Assembly: GCF_020179385.1 (NCBI RefSeq)
Contig: NZ_JAIBLJ010000024.1
Coordinates: 1 to 55,819 of the forward strand
Length of the DNA: 55,819 nucleotides
Origin: Alkalihalobacillus sp. YIM B00296
Lineage (GTDB): Bacteria > Bacillota > Bacilli > Bacillales > Fictibacillaceae
Reading direction: 5' to 3'
Position numbers and translations under genes: made by a program. Positions within the stretch are counted from its first letter, which is position 1. Each line of letters opens with the position of its first letter. Of this stretch, positions 10,012 to 17,636 are shown in pieces. The notes under the pieces were generated by a model. It was given only the letters and a program-made list of their open reading frames with translations. It did no database searches and was not told the origin of the DNA.

Positions 10012-10754
10012 ATAACGATATCGTGACTGGAAGGAACCCTGTCCTTGAAGCACTACGTTCTGGGCGGGATATCAACAAGATCTTTGTAGCAGAAGGCGCT
10101 CAGAAAGGTTCGATCGGACAAGTCATCAGCCAGGCCAAAAAAGAACGGATCCAAGTGCAATATGTTCCAAAGAAAAAGCTGGATGCCCTCGCTGAAGGTG
10201 TTAACCACCAGGGTGTCTTAGCATATGTAGCAGCTTACGATTATGCTGACATCGAGGATGTTTTCGATTTAGCGAAGAAGCGGAATGAGGATCCATTCTT
10301 CCTTGTGTTAGATGAGATTGAAGACCCTCATAATCTAGGATCGATTTTACGGACGGCCGATGCAGCAGGTGCACATGGTGTGATCATCCCGAAGCGAAGG
10401 GCAGTCGGATTGACTTCTGCCGTTGCTAAGGCTTCGACAGGGGCAATTGAATACGTACCAGTCGTCCGGGTCACTAACATCGTAAGGACGATTGAAGATT
10501 TGAAAGCCCGCGGGGTATGGTTTGTGGCTACAGATGCCAAAGGTGATCAAGACTATGCAGATGCACAATACGACATGCCGATCGGATTGGTCATTGGCAG
10601 TGAAGGTAAGGGAATTGGCCGCCTGGTAAAAGAAAAATGTGATTTTCTCGTATCCCTGCCGATGAAAGGGAAAGTCACCTCCTTGAACGCATCAGTTGCT
10701 GCAGGGCTGTTGATGTATGAGGTATTCAGACAACGAAGGTCTTCAGGTGCATAA
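10008..10754 (+). CDS. rlmB: 23S rRNA 2'-O-methyltransferase, TrmH/RlmB family
   Basis: This SPOUT-class enzyme methylates ribose 2'-OH in 23S rRNA with S-adenosylmethionine; the exact nucleotide in Bacilli is less certain than in E. coli. The 248-residue protein has the N-terminal substrate-binding domain (about 1-75) and the knotted SPOUT domain with motifs [23 protein letters not shown] and [13 protein letters not shown]. The start overlaps the mrnC stop as ATGA. Placement between an rRNA nuclease and a ribosome-associated endonuclease supports an rRNA role. Confidence 0.93.
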   Translation: MNNDIVTGRNPVLEALRSGRDINKIFVAEGAQKGSIGQVISQAKKERIQVQYVPKKKLDALAEGVNHQGVLAYVAAYDYADIEDVFDLAKKRNEDPFFLVLDEIEDPHNLGSILRTADAAGAHGVIIPKRRAVGLTSAVAKASTGAIEYVPVVRVTNIVRTIEDLKARGVWFVATDAKGDQDYADAQYDMPIGLVIGSEGKGIGRLVKEKCDFLVSLPMKGKVTSLNASVAAGLLMYEVFRQRRSSGA

Positions 10755-10756
10755 CG

Positions 10757-11266
10757 ATGGAAATTCTTCTGGTTGACGGCTACAACATGATCGGTGATTG
10801 GCCGGACCTCAGGGCTTTACGAAATGATGACCTTGCTGCAGCACGTGATCTCCTGGTCGAGAAAATGGCGGAATACCAAGCATACACCGGTATGAGAGTC
10901 ATCGTGGTTTTTGATGCACATTATGTGCCTGGCAATGAAACGAAATACAAAAACTATCGGATTGAAGTCATTTTTACAAAAGAAAATGAATCTGCAGATG
11001 AACGGATTGAAAAGCTTGCAAAAGAACTGAAAGACATCCGCACAAAAATACATGTAGCGACTTCAGATTTTCTAGAACAGTGGGTCACATTCGGACTTGG
11101 GGCTTTACGGAAGTCCGCACGAGAGCTTGCAATCGAGGTGGACAACATCGAAAAAAGGATCAGTCGAAAAGTGAAAGATATAGAAAAACAAAGGCGGTCC
11201 TCAACCTTGACACTATCAGAGGAAGTGGCTGAAATTTTTGAAAAATGGCGCCGAGGGGACCGTTGA
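10757..11266 (+). CDS. rae1: Ribosome-dependent mRNA endonuclease Rae1 (YacP), NYN domain
   Basis: Rae1 enters the ribosomal A site and cleaves certain mRNAs between codons in B. subtilis. The 169-residue product is a NYN/PIN-like nuclease with the N-terminal motif LLVDGYNMIGDW, the VVFDAHYVPG strand and TSDFLEQWVTFG near the middle, followed by a basic helical tail. The start ATG lies two bases after the rlmB stop and its ribosome binding site (CAGGTG) is inside rlmB. It is the last gene of the cysE cluster; the sigH promoter begins right after its stop codon. Confidence 0.93.
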   Translation: MEILLVDGYNMIGDWPDLRALRNDDLAAARDLLVEKMAEYQAYTGMRVIVVFDAHYVPGNETKYKNYRIEVIFTKENESADERIEKLAKELKDIRTKIHVATSDFLEQWVTFGLGALRKSARELAIEVDNIEKRISRKVKDIEKQRRSSTLTLSEEVAEIFEKWRRGDR

Positions 11267-11270
11267 CTGG

Positions 11271-11299
11271 TTGACGCTTGTCGAATGTGACTGTATAAT
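11271..11299 (+). promoter_or_regulatory. Sigma-A type promoter of sigH
   Basis: TTGACG (11271-11276), 17-base spacer, TATAAT (11294-11299). It lies between rae1 and sigH, about 40 bases upstream of the sigH start. In B. subtilis spo0H is also read from a sigma-A promoter that AbrB represses; no AbrB site can be assigned by eye. Confidence 0.85.
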
Positions 11300-11337
11300 A
11301 TTTCTATATCTAGGTCGCCAGGGTCGGAGGGATTCTC

Positions 11338-11988
11338 GTGAGCATTGAACTCAAAGAGATTGTACACCCGGAATTTGACGAGCTTGAAGATGAGTCGATT
11401 GTGGAGCAGGTTCACGAAGGTAACAGCCCCGCACTTGAATACTTAATCAACAAGTACAAGAATTTCGTCCGCGCAAAAGCACGGTCTTATTTTTTAATTG
11501 GTGCTGATCGCGAAGACATCATTCAAGAAGGTATGATTGGTCTTTACAAAGCCATACGCGATTTTAAAGAGGACAAGCTATCTTCTTTCAAGGCTTTCGC
11601 TGAACTCTGTATCACTCGCCAGATGATAACCGCCATTAAGACTGCAACAAGACAAAAACATATCCCGCTTAATTCGTATGTATCACTCGATAAACCAATC
11701 TATGATGAAGAATCTGATCGGACACTGTTGGATGTCATATGTGGTTCAAGGGTAACAGACCCGGAAGAGCTGATCATCAATCAGGAAGAATTTGATGATA
11801 TCGAGCTCAAAATGGGAGAACTGTTAAGTGATCTTGAACGCAAAGTATTGATGCTTTATCTTGATGGACGGTCTTATCAAGAGATTTCCGTTGATCTGAA
11901 CCGTCACGTAAAATCAATCGACAATGCCCTGCAAAGGGTAAAAAGAAAGCTTGAACGTTACCTTGAGTTAAGGGAAGTTGGACTATAG
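11338..11988 (+). CDS. sigH: RNA polymerase sigma factor SigH (Spo0H)
   Basis: Sigma-H directs early stationary-phase and sporulation transcription. The 216-residue sigma-70 family protein has region 2 with the polymerase-binding segment REDIIQEGMIGLYKAIRDF and region 4 near the C-terminus (YQEISVDLNRHVKSIDNALQRV) forming the -35 recognition helix-turn-helix. The GTG start at 11338 follows GGAGGG. It is preceded by its own promoter and followed by a terminator, so it is probably monocistronic, although readthrough to rpmG is possible. Confidence 0.97.
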   Translation: MSIELKEIVHPEFDELEDESIVEQVHEGNSPALEYLINKYKNFVRAKARSYFLIGADREDIIQEGMIGLYKAIRDFKEDKLSSFKAFAELCITRQMITAIKTATRQKHIPLNSYVSLDKPIYDEESDRTLLDVICGSRVTDPEELIINQEEFDDIELKMGELLSDLERKVLMLYLDGRSYQEISVDLNRHVKSIDNALQRVKRKLERYLELREVGL

Positions 11989-12123
11989 CTAGAGTATAAA
12001 GAAAACTTGGCGGAAGCTGAGCCTTGGCTGCGCATATACTGAAGAAAGACTCCTATACTTTCTTCAAGTGCAAAAAGATCAAAATAGAGGCGGCGACTTT
12101 TGAACGCGCATTCATGAAGATTG

Positions 12124-12155
12124 ACAGGGCGGGAAATATGCACCCTGTTTTTTTC
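12124..12155 (+). terminator. Intrinsic terminator after sigH
   Basis: ACAGGG (12124-12129) pairs with CCCTGT (12143-12148), followed by a T-rich run. It is 135 bases past the sigH stop codon. Confidence 0.7.
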
Positions 12156-12166
12156 TTGCTTTTTAA

Positions 12167-12225
12167 ATGATAAACGACGAAATTCCGACGTTCTGGACGT
12201 ACTAGACTGCGTTGTAAATTACAGC
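12167..12225. repeat. Intergenic repeat family B, partial copy
   Basis: The words TGATAAACGACGAA, TTCCGACG, GGACGT, CTAG and GCGTTGT occur in the same order as at 13565-13670 and 44235-44340. Only the left half of the element is recognisable and it has diverged. Confidence 0.6.
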
Positions 12226-12268
12226 TGGAAAACGCTTGTGCACGGCTGTAGGGTGCGCCTCAGACGCG

Positions 12269-12297
12269 TTGACAGGACTATACCCCTGTGATAAAGT
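12269..12297 (+). promoter_or_regulatory. Sigma-A type promoter for rpmG-secE-nusG
   Basis: TTGACA (12269-12274), 17-base spacer, TAAAGT (12292-12297), about 78 bases upstream of rpmG. Confidence 0.7.
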
Positions 12298-12374
12298 GTA
12301 TAGCATAAAATGGACATAGTATGGGTTAAACTCGAACATTGTTCGGATTTCTGATTTTCAGGGGTTGATTACCG

Positions 12375-12524
12375 ATGCGTATGAAGGTCATACTTGCTTG
12401 TGAACAGTGCAAACAACGAAATTATTCGACTAAGAAAAACAAGTCTGCGGATCAACGTCGAATCGAAATGAAAAAGTTCTGTAAACATTGCCAGATGCAC
12501 ACGGTACATCGTGAAACCAAATGA
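12375..12524 (+). CDS. rpmG: 50S ribosomal protein L33
   Basis: This 49-residue protein is a zinc-binding (C+) form of L33, located near the E site of the large subunit. It begins [12 protein letters not shown] and has two CxxC pairs (C9/C12 and C36/C39) to bind one zinc. Start is ATG 12375; a second in-frame ATG at 12381 is possible. The ribosome binding site (AGGGG) is modest. Bacilli often carry several rpmG paralogues and switch between zinc and zinc-free forms under zinc shortage; this copy is next to secE as in B. subtilis. Confidence 0.93.
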   Translation: MRMKVILACEQCKQRNYSTKKNKSADQRRIEMKKFCKHCQMHTVHRETK

Positions 12525-12681
12525 AACCCGTTCAACGATAAGATAAATAGAACCGTATTGCCTGATTCCAGTAGCCACCATCAAGTCGTTAGGAACCTGT
12601 AATTTATGCAACCTCAATAAGGCAAAACGGGAAGTTTAGGGAGTTTTACATTCATAACCAATTTTACTGGGGGGCAAATTA

Positions 12682-12876
12682 ATGGCTGGTATTGCACAAA
12701 AAACAGGTAGGTTTTTCTCGGATGTCGTCAAGGAATTGAAAAGGGTTTCTTGGCCTAACCGTAAGGAATTGACTAAATATACAATCACTGTTTTGACGAC
12801 AGTAGTTTTTATCGTAATATTCTTTTATCTAGTTGATTTAGGATTGACTTGGATTATCGAGACATTTTTAGACTAA
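12682..12876 (+). CDS. secE: Preprotein translocase subunit SecE
   Basis: SecE clamps the two halves of the SecY channel in the cytoplasmic membrane. The 64-residue protein is the short, single-span Gram-positive form. An amphipathic helix with the conserved FFSDVVKELKRVSWPNRKEL segment lies at about 12-31, followed by one transmembrane helix at about 38-58. A GGGG-rich ribosome binding site precedes ATG 12682. Position between rpmG and nusG is the standard one. Confidence 0.95.
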   Translation: MAGIAQKTGRFFSDVVKELKRVSWPNRKELTKYTITVLTTVVFIVIFFYLVDLGLTWIIETFLD

Positions 12877-12952
12877 TGAAACGAATTGATTAATCTGAAA
12901 AACAAATGGCTACAATGGTAAAGTATATCCGTTTGGGAGGGAAAGGACGATC

Positions 12953-13504
12953 GTGTCCTCACAAGTTATGGAAAAAAGATGGTATGTAGTACACACGTAT
13001 TCTGGATACGAAAACAAGGTGAAAACGAACCTGGAAAAGCGCGTTGAATCAATGGGCATGGAAGACAAGATCTTTCGTGTCCTCGTCCCGCAAGAAGAAG
13101 AAACCGAGATCAAGAACGGTAAAAAGAAGACGTCTATGAAGAAAGTGTTTCCCGGGTATGTTTTGACAGAGATGGTCATGACAGATGACTCCTGGTATGT
13201 CGTGCGGAATACACCAGGTGTGACAGGATTCGTAGGTTCCACTGGATCCGGATCGAAACCGACACCGCTGTTGCCTGAAGAAGTAGATCGTATTCTATAC
13301 AGCATGGGTATGGAAAAACCAAAAGCTGATGTTGATTACGAAGTTAAGGAAAGCGTGAAAATCAAAGAAGGTCCTTTCGCTAATTTTGTAGGTTCTGTGG
13401 AAGATATCGATGTCGATAAGCAGAAGCTCAAGGTTCATGTCAACATGTTCGGCAGGGAGACTCCTGTTGAGGTTGGATTTGCCCAAGTCGAGAAGATCCA
13501 ATAG
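12953..13504 (+). CDS. nusG: Transcription termination/antitermination factor NusG
   Basis: NusG binds RNA polymerase next to the clamp; in Bacillus it also promotes sequence-dependent pausing. The product has an N-terminal NGN domain (about 1-115, with WYVVHTYSGYENKV and FPGYVL) and a C-terminal KOW domain (about 130-180, GPFANFVGSVEDID and NMFGRETPVE). I prefer the GTG at 12953 (183 residues) because AAGGA precedes it; the ATG at 12968 gives the usual 178-residue N-terminus MEKRWYVV but has no ribosome binding site. Confidence 0.95.
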   Translation: MSSQVMEKRWYVVHTYSGYENKVKTNLEKRVESMGMEDKIFRVLVPQEEETEIKNGKKKTSMKKVFPGYVLTEMVMTDDSWYVVRNTPGVTGFVGSTGSGSKPTPLLPEEVDRILYSMGMEKPKADVDYEVKESVKIKEGPFANFVGSVEDIDVDKQKLKVHVNMFGRETPVEVGFAQVEKIQ

Positions 13505-13564
13505 TTAGACACCATGAGTTAGCTTCCTCGGTACAACTCGTAGCTTGAGTGCAAGTACCGCTCG

Positions 13565-13670
13565 TTGATAAACGGCGAATTTCCGTCGAACAGGACGTGC
13601 TAGCACTGGCGTTGTCATAGGACGTGACGTTTTTAGCTAGTGATCGGTTACTCGGTTTTTCGCTCCTGTT
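13565..13670. repeat. Intergenic repeat family B, copy near nusG
   Basis: This region matches 44235-44340 over about 95 bases by eye, in the order TGATAAACGGCG, ATTTCCG, ACAGGACGTGCTAG, GGCGTTGTCA, AGGACGTG, TTTTAGC and TTACT. The element contains the word AGGACGTG twice, 29 bases apart (13592 and 13619). It is non-coding. Confidence 0.8.
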
Positions 13671-13770
13671 AATTAGGCTTTATGTTTATTTTTATTGAAA
13701 GTTACTTTAGCGGAATTCACGTTCACACAGAAGTGATGTCTAGCTTAGTGACCAGTCACTTGGAGCACTT

Positions 13771-13890
13771 CAAACTTCCTGCGGCGGCGACAGCCTCCTC
13801 GTCAGTTTTCCAGTGCCCTATGTGACTGAGCGGATCGCTTCCGCTTTTCGTTAGCCCGCGGAAAGGGAGTGAATTCCCTAGAAAATCACA
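13771..13890. repeat. Intergenic repeat family A, divergent copy 3
   Basis: CTTCCTGCGG near the left and GCCCGCGGAAAGGGAGTGAATT near the right match the two ends of the family A copy at 7311-7420; the middle differs. It is non-coding, 60 bases upstream of the rplK promoter. Confidence 0.5.
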
Positions 13891-13949
13891 ACAAATAGAT
13901 TTTTTATTAAGGACTTTGTCGGCTTTTCAACAAAACTTTCGGGAAATTG

Positions 13950-13978
13950 TTGAAATGTAAAACAGGAAATGATAGAAT
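13950..13978 (+). promoter_or_regulatory. Sigma-A type promoter for rplK-rplA
   Basis: TTGAAA (13950-13955), 17-base spacer, TAGAAT (13973-13978), about 120 bases upstream of rplK. Confidence 0.7.
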
Positions 13979-14040
13979 TTTAATGTTTGAAACAATCCCG
14001 ATAAAAAATTGGGAGGGTTGACCTGCGTCAATCCTGTTAT

Positions 14041-14075
14041 TGAGTGGGAGGGCAAAAGCCCAATATACCACATCA
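14041..14075 (+). promoter_or_regulatory. Candidate L1-binding mRNA leader of rplK
   Basis: GTGG (14044-14047) pairs with CCAC (14068-14071) around an inner hairpin GGGC-AAAA-GCCC (14050-14061), leaving an asymmetric internal loop. L1 autoregulates by binding a 23S-like site in its own operon leader. The position just before rplK and the shape fit this; binding itself is inference. Confidence 0.55.
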
Positions 14076-14096
14076 CGGACTAAGGAGGTGTGTCAC

Positions 14097-14522
14097 GTGG
14101 CTAAAAAGGTAATTAAGGTTGTTAAATTGCAAATTCCTGCAGGGAAAGCAAACCCAGCACCACCAGTAGGACCAGCTTTAGGTCAAGCAGGTGTTAACAT
14201 CATGGGATTCTGTAAAGAATTCAACGCAAGAACTTCTGATCAAGCTGGTATGATTATCCCGGTTGAAATTACGGTTTTTGAAGACCGTTCATTTACATTC
14301 ATTACGAAAACTCCGCCAGCTGCAGTATTGTTGAAAAAAGCGGCAGGTATCGAGTCCGGTTCTGGTGAACCGAACCGTAACAAGGTTGCAACGGTTAAGC
14401 GTGATAAGGTAAAAGAAATCGCTGAGACGAAAATGCCTGACCTTAATGCTGCAAGCGTAGAATCTGCCATGCGTATGGTAGAAGGTACTGCACGTAGCAT
14501 GGGTATTGTAATCGAGGACTAA
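14097..14522 (+). CDS. rplK: 50S ribosomal protein L11
   Basis: L11 binds the GTPase-associated centre of 23S rRNA and is needed for stringent-response signalling through RelA. The 141-residue product begins [16 protein letters not shown] and includes the proline-rich [13 protein letters not shown] segment targeted by thiostrepton-type drugs, followed by the C-terminal rRNA-binding domain. The GTG at 14097 has AAGGAGGTG upstream and matches the family start; the longer frame from 14040 lies in the structured leader. Confidence 0.96.
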   Translation: MAKKVIKVVKLQIPAGKANPAPPVGPALGQAGVNIMGFCKEFNARTSDQAGMIIPVEITVFEDRSFTFITKTPPAAVLLKKAAGIESGSGEPNRNKVATVKRDKVKEIAETKMPDLNAASVESAMRMVEGTARSMGIVIED

Positions 14523-14534
14523 TCATGCATAGCA

Positions 14535-14597
14535 CATAAGGTTGCAGGTTGCGTTATTCGCAACCTTTCTTATGGCGCACAAGTGGCGCACAAGTGG
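14535..14597 (+). other. Hairpin and tandem repeat between rplK and rplA
   Basis: AGGTTGCG (14546-14553) pairs perfectly with CGCAACCT (14559-14566), and CATAAG (14535-14540) pairs with CTTATG (14569-14574). Immediately downstream the 12-base unit GGCGCACAAGTG occurs twice in tandem (about 14574-14597). No long T run follows, so it is not a typical terminator. Confidence 0.7.
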
Positions 14598-14638
14598 GAG
14601 GATATTCCGTAAAAACCACACTTAAGGAGGAAATGAAA

Positions 14639-15337
14639 TTGGCTAAAAAAGGAAAGAAGTATCAAGAAGCTTCAAAGCTTGTTGATCGTTCCAATCTTTA
14701 TAGTTCAAACGAAGCGATCGAGCTTGTGAAAAAAGCGGCTCCAGCTAAATTTGACGAAACTGTAGAAGTTGCTGTACGCCTTGGGGTCGACCCTAAGAAA
14801 GCAGACCAACAAGTTCGTGGAGCAGTTGTACTTCCGAACGGAACAGGTAAAACACAACGTGTCCTTGTTTTTGCAAAAGGTGATAAGGCGAAGGAAGCAG
14901 AAGCTGCTGGAGCTGATTATGTTGGAGATGCTGATTACATCAACAAAATCAACCAAGGTTGGTTCGAGTTTGACGTTATCGTTGCTACACCTGACATGAT
15001 GGGTGAAGTTGGTAAGCTTGGTCGTGTATTAGGACCAAAAGGCTTGATGCCGAATCCGAAAACGGGAACAGTAACGTTTGAAGTTGAAAAAGCAGTTCAA
15101 GAAATCAAAGCGGGTAAGGTTGAGTACCGTGTAGACAAGCAAAGCAACGTTCACTGTCCAATCGGTAAAGTGTCGTTCGAAGATGATAAGCTTGTTGAAA
15201 ACTTGACTACGATCATCGATACATTGATCAAAGTCAAGCCAGCAGCAGCTAAAGGTACTTACATCAAGAACATTGCGATCGCTTCAACAATGGGACCTGG
15301 AATCAAAGTCAGCCCGAATAGCTTCGGAACAAAATAA
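14639..15337 (+). CDS. rplA: 50S ribosomal protein L1
   Basis: L1 forms the mobile stalk at the E site and is also the translational repressor of its own operon. The 232-residue protein begins [17 protein letters not shown] and contains the family stretch [17 protein letters not shown] near the middle. I chose the TTG at 14639: AGGAGG lies eight bases upstream and the product then has exactly the usual length. An ATG at 14633 is only two bases from that site. Confidence 0.96.
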   Translation: MAKKGKKYQEASKLVDRSNLYSSNEAIELVKKAAPAKFDETVEVAVRLGVDPKKADQQVRGAVVLPNGTGKTQRVLVFAKGDKAKEAEAAGADYVGDADYINKINQGWFEFDVIVATPDMMGEVGKLGRVLGPKGLMPNPKTGTVTFEVEKAVQEIKAGKVEYRVDKQSNVHCPIGKVSFEDDKLVENLTTIIDTLIKVKPAAAKGTYIKNIAIASTMGPGIKVSPNSFGTK

Positions 15338-15341
15338 GCTG

Positions 15342-15371
15342 TTGACTTTTTAGAGACACCCGGGATATAAT
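15342..15371 (+). promoter_or_regulatory. Sigma-A type promoter for rplJ-rplL
   Basis: TTGACT (15342-15347), 18-base spacer, TATAAT (15366-15371). It starts four bases after the rplA stop codon. Confidence 0.8.
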
Positions 15372-15377
15372 AGCTAT

Positions 15378-15513
15378 CGGAATTGAATAGGTCATACCGT
15401 AGACAGTAGGTGCGAGAAATCGCTTAATTTCCTGCCGAGGTGTGTTGGATTTCATACATCGTATGATTTTATGACACTATGCCTTTATGTCTACAGACAT
15501 AAAGGCTTTTTTT
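15378..15513 (+). promoter_or_regulatory. L10 leader with terminator hairpin
   Basis: The RNA between the promoter and rplJ contains GTAGACAGTAGGTGC and CCTGCCGAGGTG segments typical of the L10-leader family. It ends in an intrinsic terminator: GCCTTTATGTCT (15481-15492) pairs with AGACATAAAGGC (15495-15506), then T7. L10-L12 binding to such leaders lowers expression of rplJL. The terminator suggests control by attenuation; the assignment is from memory of the family, not a covariance search. Confidence 0.75.
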
Positions 15514-15561
15514 GTGAGTTGTGCTAACAACTGCGGTATGGAAAAACAGGAGGTGTAAAAA

Positions 15562-16059
15562 ATGAGCGTACTTGAACAAAAGAAACAGTTAGTTTCAGAA
15601 ATTGCAGATCAGCTCCGTAACAGTAAAGCTGCAATCTTTGTAGATTACCGTGGGCTGGATGTGGCTGAAGTCACTGAATTGCGTAAGCAGCTTCGTGAAG
15701 CTGGTATCACTTTCAAAGTATACAAGAACTCGATGACTCGTCGTGCTGCTGAAGAAGCTGAGCTTGGTGGATTGAGTGAATCACTAGTTGGGCCAACAGC
15801 GGTCGCTTTAAGTGAGGAAGAGGTTGTTGCGCCAGCGAAGATTTTGAATAACTTCTCAAAAGAGCACGAAGCGCTAGTGATCAAATCTGGTGTAATCGAA
15901 GGAGAAATCACATCTGTCGAGAACATCAAAGCACTTGCTGAACTTCCATCACGAGAAGGACTTCTTTCAATGCTTCTTAGTGTCCTTCAAGCACCAATGC
16001 GCAACTTCGCATTGGCTACGAAGGCTGTTGCAGATCAAAAAGAAGAGCAAGGTGCATGA
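15562..16059 (+). CDS. rplJ: 50S ribosomal protein L10
   Basis: L10 is the base of the L7/L12 stalk and anchors L12 dimers on 23S rRNA. The 165-residue product has the N-terminal rRNA-binding domain with [20 protein letters not shown] and YKNSMTRRA, and a helical C-terminus that carries the L12-binding sites. ATG 15562 follows AGGAGGTG. It is separated from rplL by 152 bases, through which the operon is presumably read. Confidence 0.96.
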   Translation: MSVLEQKKQLVSEIADQLRNSKAAIFVDYRGLDVAEVTELRKQLREAGITFKVYKNSMTRRAAEEAELGGLSESLVGPTAVALSEEEVVAPAKILNNFSKEHEALVIKSGVIEGEITSVENIKALAELPSREGLLSMLLSVLQAPMRNFALATKAVADQKEEQGA

Positions 16060-16211
16060 TTCGGATTTCAGAATGACGGAAACGTTCATTTACACGTGAA
16101 GAAAGTATAGAGCTTTCTCCGTATAATGGGGAACTAAGCCTCGGCTTACGCTAGGGCTTGCCCTCGACAAATTTTTTTAAATTAAAAAACAACCAATAGG
16201 AGGATTCAACA

Positions 16212-16574
16212 ATGAGTAAAGATCAAATCATTGATGCAATTAAAGAAATGTCAGTACTAGAACTTAACGATCTAGTTAAAGCAATCGAAGAAGAATTTGG
16301 TGTAACTGCTGCAGCACCTGTAGCTGTTGCTGGTGGCGCTGCTGAAGGTGGAGCTGAAGAGAAATCTGAATTTGACGTAATCCTTGAAAGTGCTGGAGCA
16401 TCTAAGATCAAAGTTATCAAGGTTGTTCGTGAAATCACAGGTCTTGGACTTAAAGACGCTAAAGAATTAGTAGATGGAGCTCCAAAACCAGTTAAAGAAG
16501 GCATAGCTAAAGAAGAAGCTGAAGAAATGAAAGCTAAGCTTGAAGAAGTTGGCGCTACGATCGAATTGAAGTAA
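16212..16574 (+). CDS. rplL: 50S ribosomal protein L7/L12
   Basis: L12 forms the flexible stalk that recruits and stimulates EF-G, EF-Tu and other GTPases. The 120-residue protein has the N-terminal dimerisation domain (about 1-32), an Ala/Gly-rich hinge (about 34-53) and the C-terminal factor-binding domain with [19 protein letters not shown]. The acidic, alanine-rich composition is typical. ATG 16212 follows AGGAGG. A strong terminator follows the gene. Confidence 0.97.
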   Translation: MSKDQIIDAIKEMSVLELNDLVKAIEEEFGVTAAAPVAVAGGAAEGGAEEKSEFDVILESAGASKIKVIKVVREITGLGLKDAKELVDGAPKPVKEGIAKEEAEEMKAKLEEVGATIELK

Positions 16575-16601
16575 CCTGAGGATTCTAATCTTCACTACAA
16601 A

Positions 16602-16636
16602 AGAAGCTCGCGGGAATCGCGGGCTTCTTTTCTTGC
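16602..16636 (+). terminator. Intrinsic terminator after rplL
   Basis: AGAAGCTCGCG (16602-16612) pairs with CGCGGGCTTCT (one G-U pair), then a T-rich tail. It closes the rplJ-rplL unit. Confidence 0.85.
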
Positions 16637-16741
16637 TAAGTGAATTCCAGGTTTATAGAATGTATAATTGCTTGACCAAAGAGTTATACAAGATGTTAGA
16701 ACTTCCTTCGATCAAAGCAGGTAGTCTAAGGAGATGGCAAA

Positions 16742-17344
16742 ATGGGAGATCATTATTATTCAAGTAAACCTGTTTCCGAAAGCAATATTAAAGATTGGTC
16801 GTTTACGTTAAGAGGCCGAACATTCAGGTTCTATTCAGATGCGGGCGTGTTTTCAAAAAATGAAGTAGATTTCGGCAGCCGGCTTTTAATAGAAACTTTT
16901 GAGAAACCTGAGACAGATGGTGATATTCTAGATATGGGCTGTGGGTATGGCCCGATTGGATTGTCCATTGCAGCATCTTATCCAGACACCTCAGTCTCCA
17001 TGGTCGATATCAACGAACGAGCAATTGAACTTTCAAAAAAGAATGCACTGCGCAATCAAGTCGACAACGTGACCATTTTCCAAAGCGACTTATATGATTG
17101 TGTCGAAGAAAAAGACTTCAGTGCCATTCTGACCAATCCCCCGATTCGCGCAGGGAAGAGTGTTGTCCACTCTATTTTTGAGCAGGCACATGAACATCTT
17201 GTAAATGAAGGTGAACTATGGGTCGTGATCCAGAAGAAGCAAGGTGCACCGTCGGCGATTGAAAAGATAGAGTCGATCTTCGAGGAAGTGAAAGTCGTTG
17301 AGCGGAAAAAAGGTTACTTTATTATTCGCGCGAATAAATGTTGA
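16742..17344 (+). CDS. ybxB: Class I SAM-dependent methyltransferase, RsmC-like (YbxB)
   Basis: The 200-residue protein has the nucleotide-binding motif LDMGCGYGPIG near residue 61-71 and the catalytic NPPIRAGK motif found in RsmC-type guanine-N2 rRNA methyltransferases. It is a single methyltransferase domain, without the duplicated N-terminal half of E. coli RsmC. The likely substrate is rRNA but the exact site is not shown by sequence. ATG 16742 has GGAG upstream. It sits between rplL and rpoB as in B. subtilis; its stop codon overlaps the -35 box of a promoter for rpoB. Confidence 0.88.
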   Translation: MGDHYYSSKPVSESNIKDWSFTLRGRTFRFYSDAGVFSKNEVDFGSRLLIETFEKPETDGDILDMGCGYGPIGLSIAASYPDTSVSMVDINERAIELSKKNALRNQVDNVTIFQSDLYDCVEEKDFSAILTNPPIRAGKSVVHSIFEQAHEHLVNEGELWVVIQKKQGAPSAIEKIESIFEEVKVVERKKGYFIIRANKC

Positions 17345-17369
17345 CTCGCATTTGGGTCTATGGTAATAT
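17341..17369 (+). promoter_or_regulatory. Candidate promoter 1 for rpoB-rpoC
   Basis: TTGACT (17341-17346), 17-base spacer, TAATAT (17364-17369). The -35 overlaps the ybxB stop codon. Confidence 0.65.
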
Positions 17370-17467
17370 TATAAAATGCCAAAGATACGTGTATTTTCAC
17401 CATGTGAATTTTTAGGGCAAAATTGCATAAAAATCAAATGGTGTGGGAAAAATAGTATAATCATTTG

Positions 17468-17496
17468 TTGATTTGGAAAAAATGTGGTTATATAAC
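17468..17496 (+). promoter_or_regulatory. Candidate promoter 2 for rpoB-rpoC
   Basis: TTGATT (17468-17473), 17-base spacer, TATAAC (17491-17496), followed at once by a T run. Confidence 0.5.
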
Positions 17497-17509
17497 CCTT
17501 TTTTTCTTT

Positions 17510-17636
17510 TTGCACGTCATGAAAGTGGAAGATTTACTTTCAAAGTATAAGTGCAAGAGCCTTTAGGATCTACCTTGAGGTGTTAAGGCTATTGTCGCTA
17601 TCTTTTAGCTTGGCATTAGCGCCAAGTTTTCTTTTT
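17510..17636 (+). promoter_or_regulatory. Structured rpoB leader ending in a terminator
   Basis: TTGCAC (17510-17515) pairs with GTGCAA (17551-17556) around GAAAGT (17521-17526) and ACTTTC (17536-17541). AGCCTT (17558-17563) pairs with AAGGCT (17585-17590). The last hairpin, CTTGGC (17609-17614) with GCCAAG (17621-17626), is followed by TTTTCTTTTT and looks like an intrinsic terminator. Transcripts from either promoter must pass it to reach rpoB, so attenuation is likely, but the effector is unknown. Confidence 0.65.

Larger units (their letters stand above)
11989..12374. other. Gap between sigH and rpmG
   Basis: This 386-base gap has no gene. It contains a nine-base-pair hairpin (12040-12066), an intrinsic terminator (12124-12155), a partial copy of repeat family B (12167-12225) and a promoter for rpmG (12269-12297). 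Confidence 0.8.
13505..14096. other. Gap between nusG and rplK
   Basis: This 592-base gap holds a full-length copy of repeat family B (13565-13670), part of repeat family A (13771-13890), a sigma-A type promoter (13950-13978) and a likely L1-binding leader (14041-14071). No gene was found, and there is no strong terminator after nusG. Confidence 0.8.
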
